64,000 nucleotides of DNA from Bdellovibrio sp. GT3 (GTDB lineage Bacteria; Bdellovibrionota; Bdellovibrionia; Bdellovibrionales; Bdellovibrionaceae): positions 930,001-994,000 of the forward strand of contig NZ_JBBNAD010000004.1 in the NCBI RefSeq assembly GCF_037996765.1. The letters are read 5' to 3'. Positions 33,154 through 42,985 of the stretch are shown here, piece by piece; position 1 is the stretch's first letter, and each line of letters opens with the position of its first letter. Both the position numbers and the translations under genes were made by a program. The notes under the pieces are model-generated. The model worked only from the letters and a program-made list of their open reading frames with translations. It was not told the DNA's origin and searched no databases.

Positions 33154-34228
33154 GGGAAGAGTTCTTGTTGCTATGAGCGGAGGCGTGGACAGTTCAGCCG
33201 CGGCTGCGCTGTTAGTGGAACAGGGCTATGAAGTTATTGGGGCAACGATGCAAGTCTGGGACTACTCGACTTGCGATATCGAAGAGGGCAACGGCACTTG
33301 CTGTTCCTCCATCGACGTTGATGATGCCCGTTCTGTGGCGGACCGTCTGGGGATTCCGTTTTACGTTTTGAACTGCGAGGCGAAGTTCCGCGCAGCGGTT
33401 ATTGATCCTTTCTTGAAAGCATACTTGGAAGGCCAGACGCCACTTCCATGTGTGAACTGCAATACCTATTTGAAATTTGATCATCTGGTTAAAAAGATGA
33501 AAGAGCTTGAGTGTGATTACCTGGCAACAGGTCATTACGCAAAAATCGTAACCGATGAAAACGGCAAGTCCGCGATTCATACTTCGACGGATGATTGGAA
33601 AGACCAAACGTACTTCCTGTTCACGATTGATCCGGAACTGGTTCCAAAACTTTTGTTCCCGATTGGTGACATGAAGAAACCTCAAGTGCGTGAGTACTCT
33701 GAGAAAATGGGATTGGTCACAGCTAAGAAAAAAGACTCGCAAGGTATTTGTTTTGTGGGTGGCATTGGTTATCAAAACTTTATCAAAGGCCAAGTTCCAA
33801 AAGCAGTTTTGGATTCTAAAAAAGGTCTGTTGAAACGTTATCCAGATGGCACGGTGATGGCTAAGCATGAAGGTATTCATAACTACACTTACGGTCAAAG
33901 TAAGGGTCTGGGTATGGATCATCATGAAAAGCTGTTCGTGATCAAAATCGATTCATCTGACAACACGGTATGGGTGGGTGACGAGAAGTACTTGTTTGCT
34001 CATGAAGTGGATGTCGTGGATCCTCACATGCTGGGTGATCTGCAAGACGGTGAGCTGATGAATGTGAAAATCCGTTATCAGCACAAGGGCTCTCCGGCCT
34101 TGGTTTATAAAACCGACAAAGGATTCAAGCTTAAATTCCAGGAACCGCAGCGTGCAGTGACTCCGGGTCAGGCAGCGGTGTTTTATCGCGAGCGCGAACT
34201 TGTAGGGGGCGGATGGATCACTCTCTAA
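33146..34228 (+). CDS. mnmA: tRNA-specific 2-thiouridylase MnmA
   Basis: 360 residues from the ATG at 33146 (AGGGAGAG upstream). PP-loop [18 protein letters not shown], first catalytic Cys in [14 protein letters not shown] (~103), second in [15 protein letters not shown] (~200). Thiolates U34 of tRNA-Lys, -Glu and -Gln. Overlaps both the desulfurase upstream and mtaB downstream. Confidence 0.95.
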   Translation: MSKGRVLVAMSGGVDSSAAAALLVEQGYEVIGATMQVWDYSTCDIEEGNGTCCSSIDVDDARSVADRLGIPFYVLNCEAKFRAAVIDPFLKAYLEGQTPLPCVNCNTYLKFDHLVKKMKELECDYLATGHYAKIVTDENGKSAIHTSTDDWKDQTYFLFTIDPELVPKLLFPIGDMKKPQVREYSEKMGLVTAKKKDSQGICFVGGIGYQNFIKGQVPKAVLDSKKGLLKRYPDGTVMAKHEGIHNYTYGQSKGLGMDHHEKLFVIKIDSSDNTVWVGDEKYLFAHEVDVVDPHMLGDLQDGELMNVKIRYQHKGSPALVYKTDKGFKLKFQEPQRAVTPGQAAVFYRERELVGGGWITL

Positions 34229-35556
34229 AGTATCAGGTTCATACGTTTGGTTGTAAGGTGAACACTTACGACGCGGGTTTGATTCAAAAGAATCTGAACT
34301 CCAATGGTTTTGCGCCGGTGATTCGCGGTGAAAAAGACGCGCGCATTCACGTGCTGAATACGTGCGCGGTGACTGCAGAGGCGACGAAAGAAGCTGTTCG
34401 CTACATTCGTCGTTTGAAGGTTAAAGATCCATTTTGCACGATCGTGGTGACGGGTTGTGCGGCTCAGGTGGATACGGGTTCGTTCTCGAATCTTCCGGGT
34501 GCTGATTTGGTTGTGGCAAACTCCCATAAAGGTAATTTGCCAGAGCTTTTAAATAAGCACTTCAAAGGCGAGCTGACCGAGAAGGTCTTCAAGTCCAATA
34601 TCTTCAAAAAAGAAGACCTGGAAATGGGTGGTGGAATTGAAAAACACCACACGCGCACGTTCCTGAAAATTCAGGATGGCTGTAACAGCTTCTGCACTTA
34701 CTGCATTATTCCTTATGCTCGCGGTAAATCGCGTTCAATTTCGATTGCGAATCTGGTTCAGCGTATCAATGATCTTTACGCGGAAGGTTCCCGCGAAGTC
34801 GTGCTGACCGGTGTGCATATCGGCGACTACGAAGACGAGATCAATGGCAAGACCATGGTGATGGAAGACCTGATCGAAAATCTTTTGGTCAGAACTAAAA
34901 TGCCGCGTTTCCGTTTGTCCTCTTTGGAGCCGGTGGAAGTGTCAGAGCGCTTGTTGGATCTTTATTCTGATTCACGCCTTTGCCCGCATTTCCATATGAG
35001 CATTCAAAGTGCGAACACCGACGTGCTTCATCACATGAAGCGCAAATACACTCAGGACGATGTTCGTAAATCTTTGCTTGCGATTGAAAAACGCGTTCCA
35101 AACTCCTTTGTGGGGATGGACGTGATCACGGGTTTCCCAACAGAAACCAAAGAGCAGTTTGAAGACACAGCCAAGTGCTTGTCTGAGCTTCCTTGGACGA
35201 AGTTGCACGTTTTCCCATACAGTGAGCGCCAGGGCACCAGAGCTGCGGCTATGGACGTTTCCGTTTACCCGCACGTACGTGCGGAGCGTGCAGCGGTTTT
35301 ACGTGAACTTAGCATTGCCCGTTACACGGAGCAGGCGAATCGCCAGATTGGAACCACAAAAAGGGTTCTGGTTTTGAAAAATGCCGCAAAAGGTGGTCAG
35401 GGTCTAAGTCATGACTACTGGCCAGTGGATATCGCAGGGGCGGAAAGCTTCCTTGCTCACTGGGCGGGTCAGGAAGTCGAAGTTAAAATCACAGGCTATG
35501 ATCATTCCAATAAATCTCACATGGAAGGTCATTTGATCGGTGAGGTGTTGTCATGA
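34213..35556 (+). CDS. mtaB: tRNA t6A37 methylthiotransferase, MtaB type radical SAM enzyme
   Basis: 447 residues. UPF0004 N-terminal domain with [13 protein letters not shown] and further Cys (LNTCAVT, TGCAAQ) for one cluster. Radical SAM CxxxCxxC in [17 protein letters not shown] (~157). TRAM-like C-terminus. The N-terminal wording GCKVNxYDA fits MtaB rather than MiaB, adding a methylthio group to t6A37. TsaE upstream makes part of its substrate modification. Confidence 0.88.
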   Translation: MDHSLKYQVHTFGCKVNTYDAGLIQKNLNSNGFAPVIRGEKDARIHVLNTCAVTAEATKEAVRYIRRLKVKDPFCTIVVTGCAAQVDTGSFSNLPGADLVVANSHKGNLPELLNKHFKGELTEKVFKSNIFKKEDLEMGGGIEKHHTRTFLKIQDGCNSFCTYCIIPYARGKSRSISIANLVQRINDLYAEGSREVVLTGVHIGDYEDEINGKTMVMEDLIENLLVRTKMPRFRLSSLEPVEVSERLLDLYSDSRLCPHFHMSIQSANTDVLHHMKRKYTQDDVRKSLLAIEKRVPNSFVGMDVITGFPTETKEQFEDTAKCLSELPWTKLHVFPYSERQGTRAAAMDVSVYPHVRAERAAVLRELSIARYTEQANRQIGTTKRVLVLKNAAKGGQGLSHDYWPVDIAGAESFLAHWAGQEVEVKITGYDHSNKSHMEGHLIGEVLS

Positions 35557-36242
35557 ATTCACTAGAACAACGCCTGGGGTATAAGTTTAAGAATATGTCC
35601 TTGCTGGCCCGTGCACTGACGCACAAAAGCTATGCAAATGAATTAAAGAATCACACCGAGCACAACGAGAAATTGGAATTTCTGGGGGATGCTGTTCTGG
35701 ATTTGGTCGTCGGGGAGTTTTTGTACGAAAAATACCCGCAGGACAATGAAGGAGGCCTTTCCAAGAAACGTGCTTCCATTGTGAACGAAGAGGTTTTGTT
35801 TGAACTCGCTCGCGATATGGAGCTGAACAAAATTCTTCAACTGGGTAAAGGGGAGGCGCAAACCGGTGGCGCATTAAAACCCCGCTTGCTGGCCTCTTCG
35901 TTGGAAGCGGTGGTCGGGGCGATTTACCTGGATGGCGGCTTCGCCGCGGCTCAAACATTCATCCGCAAGGAGTTCTTGCCACTTTGTGACAAGACCTGCG
36001 CGAATGAGGATTTTGAGCGGGATTATAAAACCCGTCTGCAGGAGCTGGTGCAAAAGGCGATGAAAGAAACGCCCAAGTACGAAGTGCTCTCTGAAGAAGG
36101 TCCACCCCATGATCGACAGTTCGTGGTGTGCGTGAAAGTTAAAGAAGAAATCTGGTCCAAGGGGCGCGGACGCAGTAAAAAAAATGCCGAGCAAGATGCG
36201 GCGAAAAGCGCTTTAGATGCAAAGTTTAAGGAGACGAATTAG
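35553..36242 (+). CDS. rnc: Ribonuclease III
   Basis: 229 residues, overlapping the mtaB stop. Signature HNEKLEFLGDAVLDL (~37-51) with catalytic Glu/Asp, second acidic set in SSLEAVVGAIYLDGGF, and a C-terminal dsRNA-binding domain (DYKTRLQELVQKAMKETPKY...KKNAEQDAAKSALD). Cleaves double-stranded RNA, including rRNA precursors. Next to era as in many bacteria. Confidence 0.95.
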   Translation: MNSLEQRLGYKFKNMSLLARALTHKSYANELKNHTEHNEKLEFLGDAVLDLVVGEFLYEKYPQDNEGGLSKKRASIVNEEVLFELARDMELNKILQLGKGEAQTGGALKPRLLASSLEAVVGAIYLDGGFAAAQTFIRKEFLPLCDKTCANEDFERDYKTRLQELVQKAMKETPKYEVLSEEGPPHDRQFVVCVKVKEEIWSKGRGRSKKNAEQDAAKSALDAKFKETN

Positions 36243-36244
36243 TT

Positions 36245-37153
36245 ATGAGTTATAAAGCAGGGTTCTTGGGATTAATCGGGCAGCCAAATGCCGGGAAGAG
36301 CACATTGATGAACTTCCTTGTCGATGAAAAGGTGTCGATCGTATCTGCCAAGCCGCAGACCACTCGTCGTCGTATTTTGGGTATGTGGACCAGCGAAGCT
36401 GGTCAGGTCGTGTTTGTTGATGCTCCGGGTTTGATTAAAGCCGAAAAAGGTTTGAATGCATTCCTGGCAAAAGAAGCGGAAGAGGTTATCAGAAATTCGG
36501 ATGCTCTTCTTGCGGTGGTCAGTGTTGATGAAGCAAAAGCGGATGATGCTGAAAAGATCATCAATCTTGTTGCTGCAGCTAAAAAGCCTTGGATTGGTGT
36601 GGTTACCAAAACTGACATCGAAGACAAAGCACATCGTGTTTTAATTCTAAAAAAGATGATCGAGGAAAAAGGTGGCAAAGCCATTTCTGTTTCCGCAAAA
36701 ACTTACAAAGGCGATCTTGAAGAGCGCGAAGCGATTCTGATTGAGTGTCTGGATATTTTGCCAGCATCTCCGGCACCTTTGTATGATTCCGAGATTTTCA
36801 CCAACGAAAACGTTCGTGATATGGCTTGTGAAATCATTCGTGAAAGATGTTTCGAAAACCTTCATCAGGAAGTTCCGTACCAAATCGCGGTGCGTATCAT
36901 AAAATTTGATGAGACTGGAACTTTGCCAAAAATCTACGCTGAGATCCTGGTCGGACGCGAAAGCCAAAAAGCGATCGTTATCGGCAAGGGCGCTACCGTT
37001 ATCAAACAAATCGGTATGGAAGCTCGCAAAGAAATTGAAAAATTGATGGACCAAAAAGTTTTCCTGGATTTGAAAGTTCAGGCGAAACCAGAGTGGTTTG
37101 ATAACAAGCGCATCATGAAGGAGTTGGGTTATGTCAATGAATCAGAAGACTGA
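36245..37153 (+). CDS. era: GTPase Era
   Basis: 302 residues. G1 GQPNAGKST, G2 region KPQTTRRRILG, G3 DAPGL, G4 TKTD, G5 SVSAKT, then a C-terminal KH domain (VIGKGATVIKQIGMEARKEIEKLM). Binds 16S rRNA 3' end in 30S assembly. Starts 2 bases after rnc and overlaps der by 23 bases. Confidence 0.95.
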   Translation: MSYKAGFLGLIGQPNAGKSTLMNFLVDEKVSIVSAKPQTTRRRILGMWTSEAGQVVFVDAPGLIKAEKGLNAFLAKEAEEVIRNSDALLAVVSVDEAKADDAEKIINLVAAAKKPWIGVVTKTDIEDKAHRVLILKKMIEEKGGKAISVSAKTYKGDLEEREAILIECLDILPASPAPLYDSEIFTNENVRDMACEIIRERCFENLHQEVPYQIAVRIIKFDETGTLPKIYAEILVGRESQKAIVIGKGATVIKQIGMEARKEIEKLMDQKVFLDLKVQAKPEWFDNKRIMKELGYVNESED

Positions 37154-38480
37154 GTTTGCCCCGAAGGTGGCGATTATCGGTCGTCCCAACGTCGGTAAAT
37201 CCACTTTATTTAATATTATTACTGAATCACGTAAGGCTGTGGTTAAAAACCAGGCCGGCGTTACTCGCGATATCATGATTGAACCCGTGGATATCTGGGG
37301 TAAGCAATTCGATTTGATCGACACTGGCGGTATTACTGAAGCCGGTGACTTGTTTTCCAAATTGATCAAAGAGCAGGTTTCTGAATTCCTGCACTCTGTG
37401 GATTACATCATTGCGGTGATGGATGGTCGTGCTGGTTTGATTCCAGAGGATCGCGACATCATCCGCGTGGCCAAGCAAACAGGGAAACCATTCTTGTTGG
37501 TTATCAACAAGGTGGACAGTGCTCAAGATGAAGAAATGGCGAAAACGGATTTCTATGAATTCGGTGTCGACATCGTTTCTGCTGCTTTTGAGCAGCGTCG
37601 TGGTATCGGTCAGATCCTTGAGTGGGTTGTTGATCAAATTCCGGAACAGGAATTTACTTACGACAAGGGCATGAAGATCGCGATCGTTGGTAAACCGAAC
37701 GTTGGCAAGAGCTCCATCTGTAATCGTATCCTGGGTGTGAACCGCATGTTGGTTTCTGACGTTGCGGGCACGACTATCGATGCGGTAGATTCACCATTCG
37801 TTTATAACGATAAGAACTACACTTTGGTGGACACAGCGGGTTTGCGTAAATCCCGTCGTCGTGAAGAGGATCTTGAGATCATCTCTGCGTTTAAATCCCA
37901 AGAGTCTATCCGTCGTGCTGATTTGATTTTGTTGATGGTTGACGGGACGCAAGGTCCCACAGATCAGGACGCGCGTATTATGCAATCCATTCTGGAAGAC
38001 CATAAGGGCGTGATCGTCGTTGCCAATAAATCAGATATCGGTGGTGCTGAAATCCCTGAATACCGCAAAACATTCCGTGAGCAATGTGAACGCGTATTCC
38101 ATTTCTTCACTGACGTGAATATTGTATTTACCAGTGCGAAATCAGGTCAGGGTATCGATGACTTGTTTGAGATGATCGAGAAGGTCTCCGAACAAATTAA
38201 CTTCCGTATCCCAACTCGCGAGATGAATGATTTCTTCTTCGAGACGATCCGTAAGACTCCGGCTCCGGTTTGGGGAACGACGAACGTGAAGTTCTATTAC
38301 GTCACTCAAACTTACCAAAGACCTCCGGCATTTATCGCATTTGCGAATCATCCGGATGGCGTGACAAATTCATATCGCCGCTTCTTGATTAAACATATCA
38401 AAGAGAAATGGGATCTTCACGGATTGCCAATTCGTATCTTCTGTATGAAATCCCGCCGTGGTGCGAACATCGAGGAATAA
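37131..38480 (+). CDS. der: Double-domain GTPase Der (EngA)
   Basis: 449 residues. Two G domains, each with Walker A: GRPNVGKST (~17) and GKPNVGKSS (~187). DTGG and DTAG G3 motifs, NKVD and NKSD G4 motifs, and a KH-like C-terminus. Needed for 50S subunit maturation. Its stop overlaps the symporter ATG. Confidence 0.95.
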   Translation: MSMNQKTEFAPKVAIIGRPNVGKSTLFNIITESRKAVVKNQAGVTRDIMIEPVDIWGKQFDLIDTGGITEAGDLFSKLIKEQVSEFLHSVDYIIAVMDGRAGLIPEDRDIIRVAKQTGKPFLLVINKVDSAQDEEMAKTDFYEFGVDIVSAAFEQRRGIGQILEWVVDQIPEQEFTYDKGMKIAIVGKPNVGKSSICNRILGVNRMLVSDVAGTTIDAVDSPFVYNDKNYTLVDTAGLRKSRRREEDLEIISAFKSQESIRRADLILLMVDGTQGPTDQDARIMQSILEDHKGVIVVANKSDIGGAEIPEYRKTFREQCERVFHFFTDVNIVFTSAKSGQGIDDLFEMIEKVSEQINFRIPTREMNDFFFETIRKTPAPVWGTTNVKFYYVTQTYQRPPAFIAFANHPDGVTNSYRRFLIKHIKEKWDLHGLPIRIFCMKSRRGANIEE

Positions 38481-39847
38481 TGCTTAAGCGCGGCTCGTGG
38501 AGAACACGTTTTGGATTTTACCTTTTGGCTGTGGGCTCTGCCTGCGGCCTGGGTAATCTGTGGCGTTTTCCCTACGTGGTTGGCGAAAATGGAGGCGGTG
38601 CCTTCATTTTGCTTTATGTGTTTTTGTCCCTGGCGGTCGGAGCACCCATGTTGATTGCGGAATTGATGCTGGGTAAAAACACCCGCCGTTCCGTACTTGT
38701 GGCAACTGATATGATGGGGCAAAAGACCAATCGGATCTTCCGCTGGGTCGGGCGCATGGCCGTGATCGTCAGTGTTATTGTGTTCTCCTATTATGCGGTG
38801 ATCAGTGGCTGGGTTTTGCATTTCATAACTCAGTTTTTCGTATCCTTGTTTCTGGATACGGAAGGCGCCACCAATAAAACCAATCTGGCAGCGTTGATGT
38901 CCAATGGCTGGTTGCAGGTGATGTTGGCTAGCGCCCATATTTTGATCACGGTTGTCGTGGTTTTAAAGGGCGTGCAAGAGGGACTGGAAAAGTGGATCAG
39001 CTATATGATGCCACTGTTTGCAGTTCTGGTTGCGGTGTTGCTGTTCAAATCATTCTCTTTGCCATCAACACCTGAAGTGATGCGCTTCCTGTTTTATCCG
39101 GACTTTTCAAAGCTTACTTTGTCTTCTTTGGGACATGCCATGGGGCACGTGTTTTTCACATTGTCCGTGGGTTTTGGAACGATGGTGACGTTTGGTTCAT
39201 ATCTTCGTGAGGAAGACCATGTACCAACGGCAGGCTTTCGTGTTGCCCTGGTGGACACAGTGATTTCATTGTTGGCCGTGGTGATGATCTTCCCAGTGGC
39301 GTTTCAGGCCTCCAATGTCCCTTTGACAGATCCTGCATTGATGTTTGAAGTACTGCCCAGATACCTTTTGGGTATTCCAGGCGGGACGCTGTTTGGATTG
39401 GTATTCTTTGTTTGTCTTTATCTGGCGGCCCTGAATGCCAGTATTGGTTTGTTGGAAGTTGTGGTTTCCAACGTGGTCGATCGTTATAAAAAAATCGAAC
39501 GTACCAAAGCGACTTGGTTTTCCGGGGCGGCAGCCTTGACCTTGGCGATCTTGCCGGCACTGTCCAGTTCAGTCTTAAATACAGTTCGTATTTCCGGGCA
39601 CTCGTTGATTGAGTCGTTGGATTCCCTGTTGATCAATTGGCTATTGCCATTGGTGGCGCTGGGTATCCTGATCGTGTTTTATCGGGGCACGTCCGCGAAA
39701 GAAAAAGAAATCAGTTTTATCGACCGCGATAAATTCGTCAGTTATTCGATGTATTCACATTGGATTATGATTTTGAAGTGGGTGGCACCCGCAGTGATAG
39801 TAATTGGTTATACACTGCAGGTCATTGCCTGGTTCCAGGAACTCTAA
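38480..39847 (+). CDS. Sodium:neurotransmitter symporter family (NSS/LeuT-like) transporter
   Basis: 455 residues from the ATG at 38480 (TAATG overlap with der). TM1 carries the NSS signature GSACGLGNLWRFPYVVGENG (Na+ and substrate site), with Gly-rich unwound segments and about 11 membrane helices. Prokaryotic NSS proteins import amino acids such as Leu, Trp or Tyr with sodium. For a predator digesting prey protein, amino-acid uptake would fit (inference). Confidence 0.88.
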   Translation: MLKRGSWRTRFGFYLLAVGSACGLGNLWRFPYVVGENGGGAFILLYVFLSLAVGAPMLIAELMLGKNTRRSVLVATDMMGQKTNRIFRWVGRMAVIVSVIVFSYYAVISGWVLHFITQFFVSLFLDTEGATNKTNLAALMSNGWLQVMLASAHILITVVVVLKGVQEGLEKWISYMMPLFAVLVAVLLFKSFSLPSTPEVMRFLFYPDFSKLTLSSLGHAMGHVFFTLSVGFGTMVTFGSYLREEDHVPTAGFRVALVDTVISLLAVVMIFPVAFQASNVPLTDPALMFEVLPRYLLGIPGGTLFGLVFFVCLYLAALNASIGLLEVVVSNVVDRYKKIERTKATWFSGAAALTLAILPALSSSVLNTVRISGHSLIESLDSLLINWLLPLVALGILIVFYRGTSAKEKEISFIDRDKFVSYSMYSHWIMILKWVAPAVIVIGYTLQVIAWFQEL

Positions 39848-40636
39848 TTAGAAATTCATTCCCAGAATAAATAAGAAGTCATAGAAGTCACCGGAAAGAT
39901 TTTTTTCCAGTTTGTACGAGCTATCCACGATGGTTTTGCTTTCGTCAGAGAAGTTCACATAGTGGTAAGCGGCTTGCAAACCCAGATAGGCTTTTTTGCG
40001 CATCAACGGAATTTCCACACCGGCGCCGATATCAAATCCCATTGTTGAGTCACGGCTGTAGGAATCGATGCCGGAAATCGTGTAGGTGCGATAGAACTGT
40101 CCAAAACCGCCCAGAAGGTAAGGATTTAAATCTGCCAAACCTCGGGTTACGTTTTGCGTGTTCATATAATATTTCAAGTCAAAGTTGATCGAAGTGATCG
40201 ATACATTTCCTGTATATGTGGGACCGGGATTGCCGCCGCCGTCTAGGGTGCCAAATTTGACTGCATGGTCGCCAGTTTGAAAACCCAGGGTCATCGCCAG
40301 ACTCAGGTCAAAAAAGTAGCTTAGATACAAGCCAAATGAAGGCGCCGCAGAATACTGATCAGCGAAGTTGCCGGTAAAACCGCGATAGCCACCAGCAAGA
40401 CCCACAGTCAGAAAGCGCCCGTTGCGGAAAAAGTTAACGTCAGCTTCCTCATCAGAATCTTCATCGAATTCAGAATAGTCAGAGAATGGGTCAAAGGCCT
40501 CATCCGGATCGGATTGAGCAATCAAAAGATGTTTTTGATCTGAGCTTTGAGCTTGGGCATTGGAAGTCAAAGACAACCCTGCCACAAGCAATAATGCCAG
40601 AAGGCCAGAATGTAGAATATTTCCGGTGGTTTTCAC
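39848..40636 (-). CDS. Outer-membrane beta-barrel protein with acidic N-terminal linker
   Basis: 262 residues. Signal peptide (LLALLLVAGLSLTSNAQA-Q), then a 35-residue acidic linker (DPDEAFDPFSDYSEFDEDSD), then a barrel-like domain of alternating strands (GRFLTVGLAGGYRGFTG, ...FGLYLSYFFDLSLAMTLGF, ...NFDLKYYMN) ending FLFILGMNF. Eight to ten strands are likely. A GTCTCA-type near-palindrome lies 82 bases upstream. Role unknown. Confidence 0.65.
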   Translation of the reverse strand: MKTTGNILHSGLLALLLVAGLSLTSNAQAQSSDQKHLLIAQSDPDEAFDPFSDYSEFDEDSDEEADVNFFRNGRFLTVGLAGGYRGFTGNFADQYSAAPSFGLYLSYFFDLSLAMTLGFQTGDHAVKFGTLDGGGNPGPTYTGNVSITSINFDLKYYMNTQNVTRGLADLNPYLLGGFGQFYRTYTISGIDSYSRDSTMGFDIGAGVEIPLMRKKAYLGLQAAYHYVNFSDESKTIVDSSYKLEKNLSGDFYDFLFILGMNF

Positions 40637-40718
40637 AGTTCCCCCTGATTGTATTATCGAGTGAAACTGTCAAAAACTTCAGGGAAAATTAGCAAATTGA
40701 CCCAATGAGTGTACCAGT

Positions 40719-40733
40719 GTCTCAAAGTGAAAC
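40719..40733. promoter_or_regulatory. Near-palindrome GTCTCA-AAG-TGAAAC, candidate operator
   Basis: One mismatch from the 6-3-6 palindrome. Located between the barrel gene start (40636) and the end of the peroxidase gene, so most likely acting on the barrel gene. Confidence 0.4.
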
Positions 40734-40744
40734 ACGGGGTATGT

Positions 40745-41329
40745 CTAGAGCGGTTCAGCCAGTGCTTTTTCGATGGCTTCCACGACTTTGTCAGAGGAAG
40801 GTTTGGTAATCGAAGTCCAGCGTTCAATAACCTGACCCTTGCGATTCACCAGGAATTTTTCAAAATTCCAGCTCACATCCTTAAAAATCAAACCGGGTTT
40901 TTGCTCCGTCAGGAATTGATAAACAGGTTGCTTGTCCTTGCCAGTGACCGGTGCCTTATCAAAAAATGGAAACGTACAACCGTACTCTTTCTTGGCAAAA
41001 GATTGAACCTCGGTGTTGTCTCCCTTTTCCTGTTTAAAATCATTGGAAGGAAAGGCCAATACAACAAATCCACGATCCGCATATTTTTTGTAAAGCGTCT
41101 CAAGATCCTTCAGTTGCGGAGTAAAACCACACTGCGAAGCCGTATTCACCACCAAAACAACTTTTCCACGATAACTGGAAAAATGAATCTTCTTCCCAGA
41201 AATATCATTCGCCGAAAGCTCATAAAAACTCTGCAGCTTAACCTCAGAAGATGACTTTTCTTCAGCGTACCCTAACGAAGAAACAAAAAGAGCGACCAAA
41301 ACAAAACCCATTCCAAGATGTCTAAGCAT
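40745..41329 (-). CDS. Exported glutathione peroxidase-family thiol peroxidase
   Basis: 194 residues from the ATG at 41329, supported by GGGAGC 5 bases upstream. Longer starts are not supported. Signal peptide (GMGFVLVALFVSSLGYA), then the GPx fold with the peroxidatic Cys in VVNTASQCGFTPQ, the AFPSNDFKQ motif and WNFEKFLVNRKG. A Cys codon, not Sec, is used. Such Cys-GPx enzymes usually work with thioredoxin. Here it would act in the periplasm against peroxides. Confidence 0.88.
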   Translation of the reverse strand: MLRHLGMGFVLVALFVSSLGYAEEKSSSEVKLQSFYELSANDISGKKIHFSSYRGKVVLVVNTASQCGFTPQLKDLETLYKKYADRGFVVLAFPSNDFKQEKGDNTEVQSFAKKEYGCTFPFFDKAPVTGKDKQPVYQFLTEQKPGLIFKDVSWNFEKFLVNRKGQVIERWTSITKPSSDKVVEAIEKALAEPL

Positions 41330-41433
41330 ATTCAGCTCCCGCATACCCCCAAGGCTAAGTCCGAAGACCCCGAAAAACAACTCCAATGAAGCACCCTCCA
41401 ACTTGAAAGTGCCTCAAAAACCAGCACTTAGTA

Positions 41434-41565
41434 GGCGAAAGAACCAAAGAGCAGACTGTGCAGCGACCTCCGTGGGCGCATGGATGCGCGAACCCGCCTG
41501 CAAGGCGGGCCACGGTGAGCCCGGATGGCGTGTCGCGGAACAGTCTGCTCTTTGGTTCTTTCGCC
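41434..41565. repeat. 132-bp multi-branched palindromic element
   Basis: Arms 41434-41459 and 41540-41565 are perfect 26-base inverted repeats (beginning GGCGAAAGAACC). Inside, GCGAC/GTCGC and CCGTGG/CCACGG form further stems, enclosing two hairpins, GCGCAT/ATGCGC and CCCGCC-TGCAA-GGCGGG. It fills most of the 354-bp gap before the gene at 41684. No T-run and no coding capacity. It looks like a folded mobile or structural element rather than a terminator. Confidence 0.85.
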
Positions 41566-41683
41566 GCAACCCCGTGCTTGTTAGCGAAGCCCATTTTCAA
41601 ATGGCGCGGTGCGAATCTTTGACTTGGGAGCTTGATGAATTTCTAATTAATTTGAATATCTTAGCTAGGTTTTGGGGTGTTAG

Positions 41684-42985
41684 ATGGAACTGCGCAGTCC
41701 CATAGTTATTGTTTCGGCATTTGGCAGAGGTCATTGGCTGGCTGCGGCCCTTTCACGCGAGGGCATCAAGACGACGCTTCTTGATGTTTCCTCCAAACTT
41801 GGTGTGTGGCCTTCTGAAGATTTGGAAGGACCATTTGGTTTTTTCCGAAACGAACGTATCAATGAATCCCAAATGGAAAGACTGTATTCCGATGATTCCT
41901 TCGAAGAGTTGCACAATGGTTTTACCATCTGGCTTCCTGAAGGACCGTTAGAGTGCAAGGGGCCTTTGACTAAATTCAAAGTTGATAAGTCATTTCTCAG
42001 CCCACAAGTGAAAGAAGTTCTGCTGTCAACTGCCAATGAGAAACTGCAAAGATCCATCAGCCGCAACGTCTCCTCATTCAATTTTGATCAAAGCTGGCTT
42101 TTGCATTTTGCGCATCAGTTGGCGGGAACAACCTTTAAGCCGAATGCTTTGGCGGCGACAGAGGGTGAAGCACTGCCGTTGTTTTCTTCGTTCCTTGTTC
42201 GTCAGGCCACGCGTGATGGTTTGGAAAAATCATTTGCGTGGTTGCGTGACAAAGGTGTGGATGTCATCAAGCCGCAAAAAATTGTCGATGCCTCTTTTGG
42301 GCCCGGCAAGACCGTCACGGGTTTGGAGATCGCTGGTGAGAATCAGGGTTTGCTAAAACTTGAGCAAGTGGTGTGGATGCTTTCCAGTGAAGAAACTTAT
42401 TTCTTAAATGAACGTCTGGGGAAATATTTTTTCACAGAGGGTCCTCTGGAGTCCGAGTGGTGCTGGGTGCGTTACCGGGTCTCATTGCAGTCCTGCACAG
42501 AACGGGACTCTTTGCCGTTGCATACAGTTTTACTGGATGACGTAAATTCACCGTGGACACACGAGAATATGATGGTCCTGCAAAGAACCTCCTCCGCAGA
42601 GCAGTTCGATGTGTGGATGCGAATCCCCACGGTTCAGCGTTTCAATAAGGAATATCTGACCAATCGCAGTTTGCGTATGAAAGAGATTCTTTTGCGAAGA
42701 ATGTCTTTGGCGCAACCGGAAGTTTTAAGTTTCCCGCAGGAATATTATTATACCTACGCCCAACTTGGTGCTCCACGTTTCCCGGTTTTTTCTGCAAAAC
42801 AGAACTCACGCCGCGGAAGAGTGGCCTATGGGAATCTTCATCTTGATGGACCTGAAGTCTGGCCTCATTTCGCCTGGACGGCAATATTCTCCCGTTCTGA
42901 GTTGTCTTTGATGCATATCCAGAACTGGTGGAAAGAAAAACTGCTTAAAGAACAAAAAGAAAGACGAAAGGAAGCCGGTCAGTGA
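41684..42985 (+). CDS. Unknown protein with Rossmann-like dinucleotide-binding N-terminus
   Basis: 433 residues. The start IVIVSAFGRGHWLAAALSRE followed by TTLLDVS has the strand-glycine loop-helix-strand pattern of FAD/NAD(P)-binding proteins, with a variant GxGxxA-type loop. The rest matches nothing I know. The stop overlaps the purB start, so it belongs to the downstream unit. An oxidoreductase or flavoprotein role is only a guess. No signal peptide. Confidence 0.5.
   Translation: MELRSPIVIVSAFGRGHWLAAALSREGIKTTLLDVSSKLGVWPSEDLEGPFGFFRNERINESQMERLYSDDSFEELHNGFTIWLPEGPLECKGPLTKFKVDKSFLSPQVKEVLLSTANEKLQRSISRNVSSFNFDQSWLLHFAHQLAGTTFKPNALAATEGEALPLFSSFLVRQATRDGLEKSFAWLRDKGVDVIKPQKIVDASFGPGKTVTGLEIAGENQGLLKLEQVVWMLSSEETYFLNERLGKYFFTEGPLESEWCWVRYRVSLQSCTERDSLPLHTVLLDDVNSPWTHENMMVLQRTSSAEQFDVWMRIPTVQRFNKEYLTNRSLRMKEILLRRMSLAQPEVLSFPQEYYYTYAQLGAPRFPVFSAKQNSRRGRVAYGNLHLDGPEVWPHFAWTAIFSRSELSLMHIQNWWKEKLLKEQKERRKEAGQ

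Noticed and set aside
40709-41254. 181-codon plus-strand frame opposite the glutathione peroxidase gene
   Set aside because: The minus strand has a signal peptide, catalytic motif and ribosome site. The plus frame has none.
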